A stretch of 64,000 nucleotides of DNA from Pseudomonas putida. GTDB lineage: Bacteria; Pseudomonadota; Gammaproteobacteria; Pseudomonadales; Pseudomonadaceae. Below, piece after piece: positions 37,548 through 47,085 of the stretch. The notes under the pieces were generated by a model, which saw only the letters and a program-made list of their open reading frames with translations, did no database searches and had not been told where the DNA came from. Location of the stretch: positions 124,001 through 188,000 of the forward strand of contig CP047152.1 of the NCBI GenBank assembly GCA_041879295.1. Reading direction: 5' to 3'. A program made the translations under genes and the position numbers. How positions within the stretch are numbered: the first letter of the stretch is position 1; the number at the start of each line of letters is the position of its first letter.

Positions 37548-37778
37548 GCCTTCTATGATGCGCCGCCCCGAGGAGGGGTAGCACATGACCAAGGGGCCGG
37601 GCTGTTCTGGTTGTTACAGGATCGGAGTGGCCTAGGGGTACAGGGAGTGCCTCCAGTAATGGGCCGGGTCAGGAAAGGCGAAATCGGAAGTCTCAGGTCG
37701 GCGGTGTCACAGGGATACCTTGCGAGACCTGACTTCCGAGGAGCCTGTACGAAACGTCGCTTCCCTTGCGCGTTTTTT
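37548..37778 (+). ncRNA. Candidate structured small RNA
   Basis: A run of consistent stems ends in an intrinsic terminator. CCCC-GAGGA-GGGG is at 37566-37578. An outer stem pairs GTACAGG (37638-37644) with CCTGTAC (37744-37750). Inside it, CGGAAGT-TCAGGTC pairs with GACCTGACTTCCG (about 37684-37741), enclosing GGTGTC/GATACC. The terminator is CGtCGC/GCGCG then six T. About eight GGA triplets occur, one in the loop of the first hairpin. A CTATAGT at about 37537-37543 may be a -10. The 5' end is a guess. Confidence 0.5.
37755..37778 (+). terminator. Intrinsic terminator of the candidate RNA
   Basis: CGTCGC pairs with GCGCG with one bulged T around a TTCCCTT loop, followed directly by six T. 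Confidence 0.55.
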
Positions 37779-38220
37779 CCCTTGAGACACATTTTGTCTC
37801 GACCGTACATCAAATTTTTTTCGACTATCTCGGTGCGTCTACAAGTGGCATTTCCGCCATTCGGATTGTCGAACAGGCCATCTTTCATACCCAATCTGTA
37901 CTGCCAAATCTGCCGAAATATGGCGGTTTGGTCTTGTTCGGGATTCCGAATGTTATAAATCAAGCACTTGCGAAGCTGCCGGCTAGGTCGAAAATGGTAT
38001 GCATAAACGGCATGGGTTATGCGTTTCCGGCATTAGCTTTCGCCCCTTGCCGTCGCAATAGTTGCCGCCTTTTTCGCTGGCCAGAGCGCCTTGTCGCTCG
38101 CCTGCGGTGTCCTTACATGACGTCGCCTTACGGAAGCCCTTACTGCCCGTGACCTTGCCTATGGCTCTGTTACGCGCGTTTCCGCCAGGTGCCATGACCA
38201 CTAAAACAAAGGGTAAAGAC

Positions 38221-39549
<1,329 letters not shown>

Positions 39550-39571
39550 GCCTGATGGCTGTTTGACCAAG

Positions 39572-39596
39572 AGCCCCGACCTGTCGGGGCTTTTTG
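39572..39596 (+). terminator. Intrinsic terminator after gltP
   Basis: AGCCCCGAC and GTCGGGGCT form a 9-bp perfect stem with a very short loop, followed by TTTTTG. Confidence 0.88.
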
Positions 39597-39696
39597 TTAT
39601 CTGCGAGATTTTGAGCCGCACCTGCAAAGGCTCTCGATCGCCAGTCACAGGCTGCGATACGCTATTATTCGGGCACTTTTGAGGGGGAACATACGG

Positions 39697-40926
39697 ATGC
39701 TCAACGGCCTTTGGCTCGGCTTTTTCCTGGTGGCGGCGGTGTCCGCCCTGGCCCAATGGCTGGTAGGTGGCAACGCTGGCATCTTCGCGGCAATGGTCGA
39801 AAGCATCTTCGCCATGGCCAAGCTGTCGGTCGAGGTAATGGTGTTGCTGTTCGGCACGCTGACCCTATGGCTGGGCTTTCTCAAAATCGCCGAAAAAGCC
39901 GGCATCGTCGAATGGCTGGCCAAGGTTTTGGGCCCGCTGTTCGCTCGTTTGATGCCGGAGGTGCCGCCTGGCCACCCGGCCCTGGGCCTGATCACCATGA
40001 ACTTCGCCGCCAACGGCCTGGGCCTGGACAATGCCGCCACGCCGATTGGCCTGAAGGCCATGCGGGCGCTGCAGGAGCTGAACCCCAGCAGCACTACGGC
40101 AAGCAATGCGCAGATTCTGTTCCTTGTGCTCAACGCCTCGTCGCTGACCCTGCTGCCGGTGACCATCTTCATGTATCGGGCCCAGCAAGGTGCGGCAGAC
40201 CCGGCCATGGTGTTCCTGCCAATCTTGCTGGCTACCAGCGTCTCGACCTTGGTTGGCCTGCTGTCAGTGGCGGTGATGCAGCGCTTACGCCTGTGGGATC
40301 CGGTCGTGCTCGCCTACTTTATTCCCGGCGCTTTGCTGCTGGGTGGTTTCATGGCTTTTCTTGGCTCGTTGTCGGCGGCTGCGCTGGCAAGTCTGTCGTC
40401 AGTCCTGGGCAACCTCACGTTGTTTGGCGTGATCACGTTGTTCCTGGTGATCGGCGCCCTGAGACGCGTGCAGGTCTATGAAGCCTTTGTCGAAGGCGCC
40501 AAGGAAGGCTTTGATGTGGCCAAGAACCTGCTGCCTTACCTGGTGGCGATGTTGGTGGCGGTGGGTGTACTGCGTGCGTCAGGCGCCCTCGAGCTGGCCT
40601 TGGAAGGCATTCGCCATGCGGTGAACTGGATGGGCATGGATACACGCTTCGTCGAAGGCTTGCCGACGGCGCTGGTCAAACCGCTCTCTGGCAGCGCTGC
40701 ACGGGCGATGCTGATCGAGACCATGCAGACCCACGGCGTGGACAGTTTTCCGGCGCTGCTGGCGGCGACTATCCAGGGCAGTACCGAAACCACCTTCTAT
40801 GTGTTGGCGGTGTACTTTGGTGCCGTGGGAATCCAGCGCGTGCGCCATGCGGTGGGATGCGCGCTGCTGGCTGAGTTGTCCGGCGTGATCGCGGCGATCT
40901 TTGTCTGCTATTGGTTCTTTGCCTGA
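39697..40926 (+). CDS. SpmA-SpmB fusion (nucleoside-recognition/gate domain membrane protein)
   Basis: A 409-residue membrane protein. The first half matches spore maturation protein A (NFAANGLGLDNAATPIGLKAM, then LNASSLTLLPVTIFMYR). The second half matches SpmB (FVEGAKEGFDVAKNLLPYLVAMLVAVG, then STETTFYVLAVYFGAVG). In Bacillus these are two genes. Both halves carry the nucleoside-recognition/Gate fold seen in nucleoside transporters. The substrate is unknown. The ATG at 39697 follows GAGGGGG. The 3' end overlaps the convergent lipoprotein gene by 19 bases. Confidence 0.85.
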   Translation: MLNGLWLGFFLVAAVSALAQWLVGGNAGIFAAMVESIFAMAKLSVEVMVLLFGTLTLWLGFLKIAEKAGIVEWLAKVLGPLFARLMPEVPPGHPALGLITMNFAANGLGLDNAATPIGLKAMRALQELNPSSTTASNAQILFLVLNASSLTLLPVTIFMYRAQQGAADPAMVFLPILLATSVSTLVGLLSVAVMQRLRLWDPVVLAYFIPGALLLGGFMAFLGSLSAAALASLSSVLGNLTLFGVITLFLVIGALRRVQVYEAFVEGAKEGFDVAKNLLPYLVAMLVAVGVLRASGALELALEGIRHAVNWMGMDTRFVEGLPTALVKPLSGSAARAMLIETMQTHGVDSFPALLAATIQGSTETTFYVLAVYFGAVGIQRVRHAVGCALLAELSGVIAAIFVCYWFFA

Positions 40927-41540
40927 ACCTTCAGCTGTGCCTGATTGGCCTGGGTGATGGTCCAGTTTACGACTTGCCCCACCAGCTGGTCGCTGGCCTG
41001 GCCGAAGCCTGCGACCACTGCTGATACCTGTTTGTCGTTCAGCGGTTGGCGGATTTCGAAGCGCTTGCTAGCCAGGATACGTTGGTTGCGGCCCTGGACC
41101 AAGCGAGCGTCATAGCGGATCACCACCTCCACAACCCCATCTGTGCGGTATTCACTCTGAAATGCCAGCAGCTCGCCGGCCAACTCGTAGTCAGCCTGCA
41201 GGTTGCTGTCGTCGGCGCTGAGGCGCTGTACCTGGCCCTCTCGCTGGAACCCATCGAGCAAGCGGTTGCGCAGCAGCACCGGGGCCGCATCGCTCCAGCG
41301 CGCGCCCTTGTAGCTGCTCACCACATTGCCTTGGGGAATCACGGCAATCCTTGGCCCGGCCAACACTTCACTGGCCAGCGGCTTGTTCAGGCGCAATGAC
41401 CAGTCCAGCGCCGGTGCCGTGCGGCTGGGTTGATTCACCGGCAGGCGATAAAGGTCCACAGGTTCACTTTTCGGCAGGATCGAGCAGGCGCTGGCCAGGC
41501 TCAGCGCAACCACAAGGGTCAGCAGGCGTAACGGATTCAT
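40908..41540 (-). CDS. ABC-type transport auxiliary lipoprotein (PqiC/MCE-associated)
   Basis: Lipobox SACS anchors this 210-residue protein, probably in the outer membrane. The domain resembles the PqiC/DUF330 or ABC_trans_aux family: DLYRLP near the anchor, RIAVIPQGNVVSSYKGARWSDAAPVLLRNRLL, and QADYELAGELLAFQSE. It overlaps the mlaD-like gene by four bases and is the last gene of the four-gene MCE operon. I infer that it is the outer-membrane end of a lipid bridge. Confidence 0.85.
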   Translation of the reverse strand: MNPLRLLTLVVALSLASACSILPKSEPVDLYRLPVNQPSRTAPALDWSLRLNKPLASEVLAGPRIAVIPQGNVVSSYKGARWSDAAPVLLRNRLLDGFQREGQVQRLSADDSNLQADYELAGELLAFQSEYRTDGVVEVVIRYDARLVQGRNQRILASKRFEIRQPLNDKQVSAVVAGFGQASDQLVGQVVNWTITQANQAQLKVQAKNQ

Positions 41541-42475
41541 GGCTGGAACTCCTTGTTATTGTCGCGGCCCAGCAGGTAGCCGCTTGGATCGGCTTCCAGT
41601 TGCCGGGAAATGCCTTTGAGTGCGTTAAGGGTTTCGCGCAGTTCGCGAATGGCTGGGGCGAGTTGGTTCAGGCTCTGGGCGCCGTCACCGATAGCCTCGC
41701 TGTTGTTCTTGAGCAGGTTATTGATGGTTGCCGTGCTTTGGGCCAGTGACTGCATGGCCTGTTCGGCGCTGCCGATCGCCTGTTTGCCTTCGCTACCCAG
41801 CAGGCCGTTGGCATTTCGCATCAGCGCCTGGGTTTCGGCCAGGGTGGCACTGGCCTGCTTGCCAACCTGCACCAGCTGCTCGATGGCCTCGGCGATGCTG
41901 CCGTGCTGGCCGGCAAAGGCGCCGGTGGTCTTGTCGAGGTTGGCCAGCGTGTTGCTGAGGTGGCCTATGTTGTCCTCGGAGAACATCTGGTTGGCGTTGT
42001 GTAGCAGCATGTTGATGTTGGTCACCAGGTCGCTGCTGTCGTTGAGCAGACGCGAGATTGGCGATGGCGAAGCGACGATCACCGGCAGCTTGCCATCCTT
42101 GCCTTTAAGCTCGGGGCTTTGCGGGGTGCCGCCGCTGAGCTGGATGAACGAGTTGCCGGTGACGCCGGCCAGGGTCAGTTTGGCCTGGGTGTCTTCCTTC
42201 ACCGGGGTATCGGCGCTCAGACGCACCCGTGCCAATACCCGGCGCGGGTCTTTCGGGTCCAGGCGCAGGGTGGACACGTCGCCCACCTTGATGCCGTTGT
42301 ACTGCACCGTGCTGCCACGGGAAAGGCCAGACACGGCTTCGTTGAACACTACTTCGTAATCCTTGAAGGCGTCGTCGACACTGGACTTGGCCAGCCACAG
42401 GCCGAACAGCATGGCCCCGGCCACCACCAGAACGGTGACCAGGCCGATGAGGACGTGATGGGCTCGGGTTTCCAT
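41537..42475 (-). CDS. MCE-domain (MlaD-like) periplasmic protein
   Basis: One N-terminal helix (about 7-28), then a single MCE domain (about 38-120: YEVVFNEAVSGLSRGSTVQYNGIKVGDV and LTGVTGNSFIQLSGG type strands), then a long helical C terminus (150-300) rich in A, N, L and Q. This tail is much longer than in MlaD of the maintenance system. Such helices form a tube in related MCE proteins. It lies three bases after the ATPase gene. Confidence 0.9.
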   Translation of the reverse strand: METRAHHVLIGLVTVLVVAGAMLFGLWLAKSSVDDAFKDYEVVFNEAVSGLSRGSTVQYNGIKVGDVSTLRLDPKDPRRVLARVRLSADTPVKEDTQAKLTLAGVTGNSFIQLSGGTPQSPELKGKDGKLPVIVASPSPISRLLNDSSDLVTNINMLLHNANQMFSEDNIGHLSNTLANLDKTTGAFAGQHGSIAEAIEQLVQVGKQASATLAETQALMRNANGLLGSEGKQAIGSAEQAMQSLAQSTATINNLLKNNSEAIGDGAQSLNQLAPAIRELRETLNALKGISRQLEADPSGYLLGRDNNKEFQP

Positions 42476-42478
42476 TGC

Positions 42479-43270
42479 TCAGCGCTCCTGCCCGGCACGG
42501 GTGGCAGCCTGTTCGGCTGCACGCCCGCGTGGGCCGTGAAAGTATTCTTGGATCCAGGTGTCGTTGGTTTTCTCGACCTCGGCCAGCGGGCCGGCCACCA
42601 GGACTTTCTTCTGCGACAGCACCGCGATGCGGTCGGTGATGGTGTACAGGGTGTCGAGGTCGTGGGTGATCAGGAACACCGACAGGCCCAGAGCATCGCG
42701 CAGGGTAAGGATCAACTGGTCAAATGCCGCAGCACCGATCGGGTCCAGGCCAGCCGTGGGCTCGTCGAGAAAAAGGATGTCCGGGTCCAGGGCCAAGGCG
42801 CGGGCCAGCGCTGCGCGCTTGATCATGCCCCCCGACAACGAGGCCGGGTACTTGTCGGCAGCCGAGATCGGCAACCCGGCAAGGGCCAGTTTCACCCCGG
42901 CCAGGTGCTCGGCATCATTGCGCGACAGCCCGGCGTGCTCGATCAGCGGCAAAGCCACGTTTTCGGTCACCGTCAGCGAAGAGAACAGCGCGCCCTTCTG
43001 GAACAACACGCCAAAGCGCCGTTCGACCAGTGAACGCTGTTCTTCGCGCAGGCCGGTCAGGTCCTGGCCGAGTACCTTGATCTGCCCTTCATTGGGCCGG
43101 CGCAGGCCAATGATGCTGCGCAGAAGCACCGACTTGCCGCTGCCTGAGCCGCCTACCACGGCGAGGATTTCGCCGCGGTACAGGTCAAGGTCAAGGTTTT
43201 CATGCACCACCTGGCGGCCGAAGCGGTTGCAGATGCCGCGGGCTTCGATTACGCAATCCTGGCCACTCAC
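42479..43270 (-). CDS. ABC transporter ATPase of the MCE system (MlaF-like)
   Basis: 263 residues with Walker A GGSGSGKS, signature LSGGMIKRAALARALA and Walker B ILFLDEPTAGLDP. The GGMIKR form of the signature (rather than GGQ) is typical of MCE-system ATPases. The start is a GTG at 43268-43270 that overlaps the permease stop by three bases. Longer upstream frames overlap the permease and are not credible. Confidence 0.9.
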   Translation of the reverse strand: MSGQDCVIEARGICNRFGRQVVHENLDLDLYRGEILAVVGGSGSGKSVLLRSIIGLRRPNEGQIKVLGQDLTGLREEQRSLVERRFGVLFQKGALFSSLTVTENVALPLIEHAGLSRNDAEHLAGVKLALAGLPISAADKYPASLSGGMIKRAALARALALDPDILFLDEPTAGLDPIGAAAFDQLILTLRDALGLSVFLITHDLDTLYTITDRIAVLSQKKVLVAGPLAEVEKTNDTWIQEYFHGPRGRAAEQAATRAGQER

Positions 43271-44400
43271 CAGCCCATCTCCATGAAGAACAGCGCTGCC
43301 ACCGCATCCAGCACGATGACCACAAAAATCGACTGCACCACTGCCGAGGTGGTGTGTGCCCCCACTGACTCGGCGCTGCCGCTGACCTTGAAGCCTTCCA
43401 GGCAGCCGATGGCAGCGATCAGGAAGGCGAAGAACGGTGCCTTGGCCAGGCCTACCAGGAAGTGCTGCACGCCAATGTCGCTTTGCAGCAGTGACAGGAA
43501 CATGGCCGGCGAAATGTCCAGCGTCAGGGCGCATACTACTGCACCACCAACGATGCCGCAGATCATCGCGACAAAGGTGAGTAACGGCAGCGAAATCAAC
43601 AGGGCCAGTACCCGCGGCACCACCAGCAGCTCCATGGGGTTGAGGCCCAGAGTGCGGATGGCGTCAATTTCTTCGTTGGCCTTCATCGAGCCGATCTGTG
43701 CGGTGAACGCGCTGGCAGTGCGGCCGGCCATGAGAATGGCTGTCAGCAGCACGGCGAACTCGCGCAGGAACGAGAACGCAACCAGGTCGACGGTGAAAAT
43801 GGTCGCGCCGAAGTCGGCCAGCACCGTGGCACCGAGGAACGCGACTACGGCGCCCACCAGGAATGTCAGCAACGCAACGATGGGCGCGGCATCCAGCCCG
43901 GTCTGTTCAATGTGTGCCACCACAGGAGTGAAGCGCCAGCGATGTGGCTGGAAGGCGCGGCGCAGCAAGGTTTCGAGAATCACACCGACGAAACCAAGCA
44001 ATTGCATGCTGTCCTGCCAGAGCGTGCCGACGGCGCAACCGATACGCTCCAGCAGCTGCAACAGTACATTGCGCTCGGGCTCTTTGACCGGGATGCAGTA
44101 ATCCTGGACCGAGCAGTAGACATTCTTCAGCAGCGCCCGGCTGGCTTCAGGCAGCTCGAGGGTGCAGCGCGACAGGCGCTCGGAGCCTAGCAGTTCGGCC
44201 AGCAGCGAAGCGCCGGCGGTGTCCAGGCGGCCCAGCTGGCTGAGGTCGGCGATGGTGTCGTCAGGGCACTGCGTGCGCAGGCGCTCGCTCTCGCGCTTGA
44301 GGTTGGCGTAGTGTGCCAGGGTCCAGTCGCCGGTAACCCGCAGGCAGGCCGGTTGGCTGCGGGTGTCCAGGGTGGCGCTGGGGGTGGTCATAGGCTCCAT
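43267..44400 (-). CDS. MCE-system permease with N-terminal STAS domain (MlaE-MlaB-like fusion)
   Basis: Residues about 12-110 form a STAS-like domain (ADLSQLGRLDTAGASLLAELL), and residues 125-377 form an MlaE-type permease (MAGRTASAFTAQIGSMKANEEIDAIRTLG-type loop and about five helices). In E. coli the equivalent STAS protein MlaB is separate, so this is a built-in version. It leads the operon permease-ATPase-MCE-lipoprotein. An alternative start lies three codons in (44391). Confidence 0.9.
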   Translation of the reverse strand: MEPMTTPSATLDTRSQPACLRVTGDWTLAHYANLKRESERLRTQCPDDTIADLSQLGRLDTAGASLLAELLGSERLSRCTLELPEASRALLKNVYCSVQDYCIPVKEPERNVLLQLLERIGCAVGTLWQDSMQLLGFVGVILETLLRRAFQPHRWRFTPVVAHIEQTGLDAAPIVALLTFLVGAVVAFLGATVLADFGATIFTVDLVAFSFLREFAVLLTAILMAGRTASAFTAQIGSMKANEEIDAIRTLGLNPMELLVVPRVLALLISLPLLTFVAMICGIVGGAVVCALTLDISPAMFLSLLQSDIGVQHFLVGLAKAPFFAFLIAAIGCLEGFKVSGSAESVGAHTTSAVVQSIFVVIVLDAVAALFFMEMGW

Positions 44401-44529
44401 GCAATTGACTCGGCGCTAAGGCTTAGGGCCTGATCATAGCGCAGGGGGCATGGGGTGTTTGGTGATTATGTGCTGTATGTACGCTTGGCAACAGTGACCT
44501 GGGCCTGCTTGTGCTGCGCAAGGCAGGGG

Positions 44530-45555
44530 TCAACTAGCAGCTGGTGCATCATTGACCACCTTGAAGCGCAGCACGCCGATCACTTGCCCATCCTCGGTCA
44601 GCACCCTCACCTGCCACTTGCCTACCGGGTTGGGCGGGAAGTTCTGCTTGTGGGTCCAGGCCCGATAGCCTTCCTTACGTCCGCCGTGGATGTCCAGGGC
44701 AATGCGGTCGACCTCCTGGCCGTCCTTCTGCCACACATGGTAGATCCGCTCGTTCAGGCCGCGTGGAGCGTTGATGGCGGTGTAGGCATACAGGCCACTG
44801 CTGCGGATGCGGCTGGCGGCAATTTCGTCCAGCGAATCGCCCGGTTGGCGGTTCAGTACCTCAGTACTCACTGCCACCTCGGTCATCCACAGGGTTGCCG
44901 GCGGTACCCAGGAGCGCAGCAGCCAGCCCCCGGCACCGACCGACAGGGTAACCAGCACCAGTGCCACCGCGCGGCGCCAATTGTTGACCGGGAAGCTGCT
45001 GGCCAGGCTGGGGAAAGACAGGGCCATGGCCGCGATCAGGGCCAGCTTGAAGCTTTGTGCGGTGGTCAGGTGCAGGATGATCGGGAGAGCGGTCAGCAGA
45101 GCGGCGAACAACGTCAGGGTATGCAGCGCCAGGAACAGCCAGCGCCGCGGTGCCAGCCACTTGTAGTACAGCGGGTCGATGATCGAGACCAGGCCGGCGG
45201 CGCCGAGCAGGCCTGTGAAGACAAGCTGTCCGCTGTTCCAGGTGGTGGTGATGAAAAAGAACGGCAGCACGAAGAACAGCGTTTCCTGGTGGATCATCTG
45301 CGTTGCGTAACGCAACAGCGGCTGAGGGATCTCGCGGTTGAACGTGCGCGCGAACAGCCCGGTGAGGGTGTTCTCCAGCATCAGCCAGACCCAGCTGACC
45401 AGCATGAGCACGGCGACCCAGCTGGCCAGGCCAGCCTGGCGGTCGACCAGGATGAAACTGCCGATGCCGGAGAGGAAACCGCCGAGCGCGATGATGCCGG
45501 GGTAGCGCTTGAGGAGTTCGATGATGCGCTGAACGATTTGGGGGATTTGGGGCAT
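44530..45555 (-). CDS. Membrane protein with C-terminal DUF2914 domain
   Basis: 341 residues. Residues about 20-225 hold six to seven membrane helices (DUF5924-like). The last about 110 residues form a soluble DUF2914 domain with the typical strands IYHVWQKDGQEVDRIALDIHGG and YRAWTHKQNFPPNPVGKWQVRVLTEDGQVIG. No function is known. It lies between the MCE operon (129 bp) and the M16 gene, on the same strand as both, with a REP element upstream. Confidence 0.8.
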   Translation of the reverse strand: MPQIPQIVQRIIELLKRYPGIIALGGFLSGIGSFILVDRQAGLASWVAVLMLVSWVWLMLENTLTGLFARTFNREIPQPLLRYATQMIHQETLFFVLPFFFITTTWNSGQLVFTGLLGAAGLVSIIDPLYYKWLAPRRWLFLALHTLTLFAALLTALPIILHLTTAQSFKLALIAAMALSFPSLASSFPVNNWRRAVALVLVTLSVGAGGWLLRSWVPPATLWMTEVAVSTEVLNRQPGDSLDEIAASRIRSSGLYAYTAINAPRGLNERIYHVWQKDGQEVDRIALDIHGGRKEGYRAWTHKQNFPPNPVGKWQVRVLTEDGQVIGVLRFKVVNDAPAAS

Positions 45556-45591
45556 TGGGGGCTACAACAGAAAAGTGAGGTGGCTGTGCCA

Positions 45592-45625
45592 GCCTCTTCG
45601 CGGGCAAGCCCGCGAAGGGTCCGGT
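45592..45625. repeat. REP palindrome (single)
   Basis: CTTCGCGGGCAAGCCCGCGAAG at about 45596-45617 is a symmetrical REP core. It lies 24 bases beyond the end of the M16 gene and before the DUF2914 protein gene. Confidence 0.7.
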
Positions 45626-45648
45626 ACTGGCAAAAGGATACCGCCGAA

Positions 45649-47055
45649 TCACCGCTGCCGTGTAGCACCACTGGGCCGCTCAGGCCTTTGCCGCCGCCAG
45701 CGCAACAGCCCCGCCGCCAGGACCAGCCCTACAAGCAAGGCCATCAGCCCGTAAAGCTCGTCATAGCCTAGCAACGGCTTTTCGATGCGCACATAGCCAT
45801 CTTCCTTGAGTAGATCCTTCAGCGCCTCGTTGGCCTGTTCCAGGCTGACCTGGCGCAGCTTGCGCACCGGGTTGGCAAAGCGCCCGTCGGTGTAGTCGTT
45901 CAGCGCCCCCCAGTAGTAGTCGGCCAAGGCACTGTTGCCTTGGGTGCTCCAGCTTTCCTTGCCGATGCTGGCTTCCTTGATGCGGGCGAAGGTGTCTGGG
46001 TCCAGGCCTTCTTTGCGCAGGTGGTCGAACAGGCCCTGCATCACCTTGATTGCCTTGTCGATGTCATCGCGCTCAAGGTCCGCATTGAGGCTGAGCAGGC
46101 CGGTGTCGCCAAAGCTCTCACGTTGTACGGAGGGGCCGTAGGATAGCCCGTTGCGCAGGCGCAGCTGGTCGTACAGCGCCCAGTCCAGGTAGCGCGACAG
46201 CAGGTCGAGGGTGGCTTGGTGGTCGTTGTCCAGCACCGGTTCGATGAACAGCCAGTGCAGTTTGACGCCATCGCCCAGCCAGCCGCGGGTCAGGTTGCGA
46301 CGCTGCTCGGCCTGTCGGGTGATGCTTTCTAGGTTGCGGCGCTCTTCGGGTTCAGTAGTGGGCAGCTCGCCAAAGGACCGCTCCAGATAGGCCGGAAGCA
46401 GGCGGTCGAGGCCGCCGACCATGATCAGGGTCATGTTGTTGGCCGCGTACCAGCGGTCACGCAAAGCCTGGACTTGCGCCAAGGTCATGTCGTCGAGGTT
46501 GGAACGCTCCGGGCATTTCAGACCCAGCTCGGTGGCCAGTTGACTGCTGGCGGGATGGCCGATGTCCTGGCGGTCGAGCCAGCGCTGCAGGTGGCCATAG
46601 TGGCCGCCATCCTCGCGCTCTATGATGCGCTTGGCGGTGGCCAAGGCCTTGGCGTCGATGCGGGTATCGCGGATTACTGCCAACAGCAGGTCCAGGACCT
46701 TGCGCTGGTTGCGCGCCGGGGCCTCGATGACAAAGGTGGTGTCGGCACTGCTGGTATAAGCGTTCCACTCGCCGCCAAGCGCTTGCAAGCGCTCTTCCAG
46801 CCCACCTTCGCCTGTTTCGTCGATACCACTGAACAACAGGTGCTCAAGCAGGTGTGGCAGCTCTTTCTGCTCGCAGTCGAAATCATCCAGGCCCACGCCG
46901 ACCACCAGCCGAATCGCCACATGGTCACGTTCGTAACCGTTTTTCAGGATGACCTGCAGACCATTAGGCAACAGGTAGCCTTCAACCCGCGAGCGGTCGA
47001 GGGCGAACGAGGACAGGCTGCAGATCAGCAGGCAAACGAACATCAGGCAACGCAT
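45649..47055 (-). CDS. Membrane-anchored M16 zinc peptidase
   Basis: 468 residues: signal peptide (ending SSFA), catalytic M16 half with the inverted zinc motif HLLEH (in LPHLLEHLLFSG) and a downstream glutamate, and a second non-catalytic half with the R/Y pair in RLRNGLSYGPS. A C-terminal helix (about 430-450) with a basic tail anchors it to a membrane. One polypeptide thus holds one active and one inactive lobe. Substrates are unknown; a role in removing periplasmic peptides is an inference. Confidence 0.85.
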   Translation of the reverse strand: MRCLMFVCLLICSLSSFALDRSRVEGYLLPNGLQVILKNGYERDHVAIRLVVGVGLDDFDCEQKELPHLLEHLLFSGIDETGEGGLEERLQALGGEWNAYTSSADTTFVIEAPARNQRKVLDLLLAVIRDTRIDAKALATAKRIIEREDGGHYGHLQRWLDRQDIGHPASSQLATELGLKCPERSNLDDMTLAQVQALRDRWYAANNMTLIMVGGLDRLLPAYLERSFGELPTTEPEERRNLESITRQAEQRRNLTRGWLGDGVKLHWLFIEPVLDNDHQATLDLLSRYLDWALYDQLRLRNGLSYGPSVQRESFGDTGLLSLNADLERDDIDKAIKVMQGLFDHLRKEGLDPDTFARIKEASIGKESWSTQGNSALADYYWGALNDYTDGRFANPVRKLRQVSLEQANEALKDLLKEDGYVRIEKPLLGYDELYGLMALLVGLVLAAGLLRWRRQRPERPSGATRQR

Positions 47056-47085
47056 GGGCGAGCGAGGGTCCTCAGCAAGGAGAAA

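Larger units (their letters stand above)
37475..38220. other. Long gene-free region (746 bp) before gltP
   Basis: No open frame here looks like a protein. The first part holds a structured RNA candidate with a terminator (37548-37778). Further on are a GAGACA-N5-TGTCTC hairpin (37784-37800) followed after 13 bases by seven T, and a GCATAA/TTATGC stem (37999-38020). The last 60 bases lead into gltP. Confidence 0.6.

Noticed and set aside
37553-37963. 136-codon frame (minus) and 115-codon frame (plus) in the gap before gltP
   Set aside because: Neither has a ribosome site, signal or family similarity, and both cross the predicted RNA stems and terminator.
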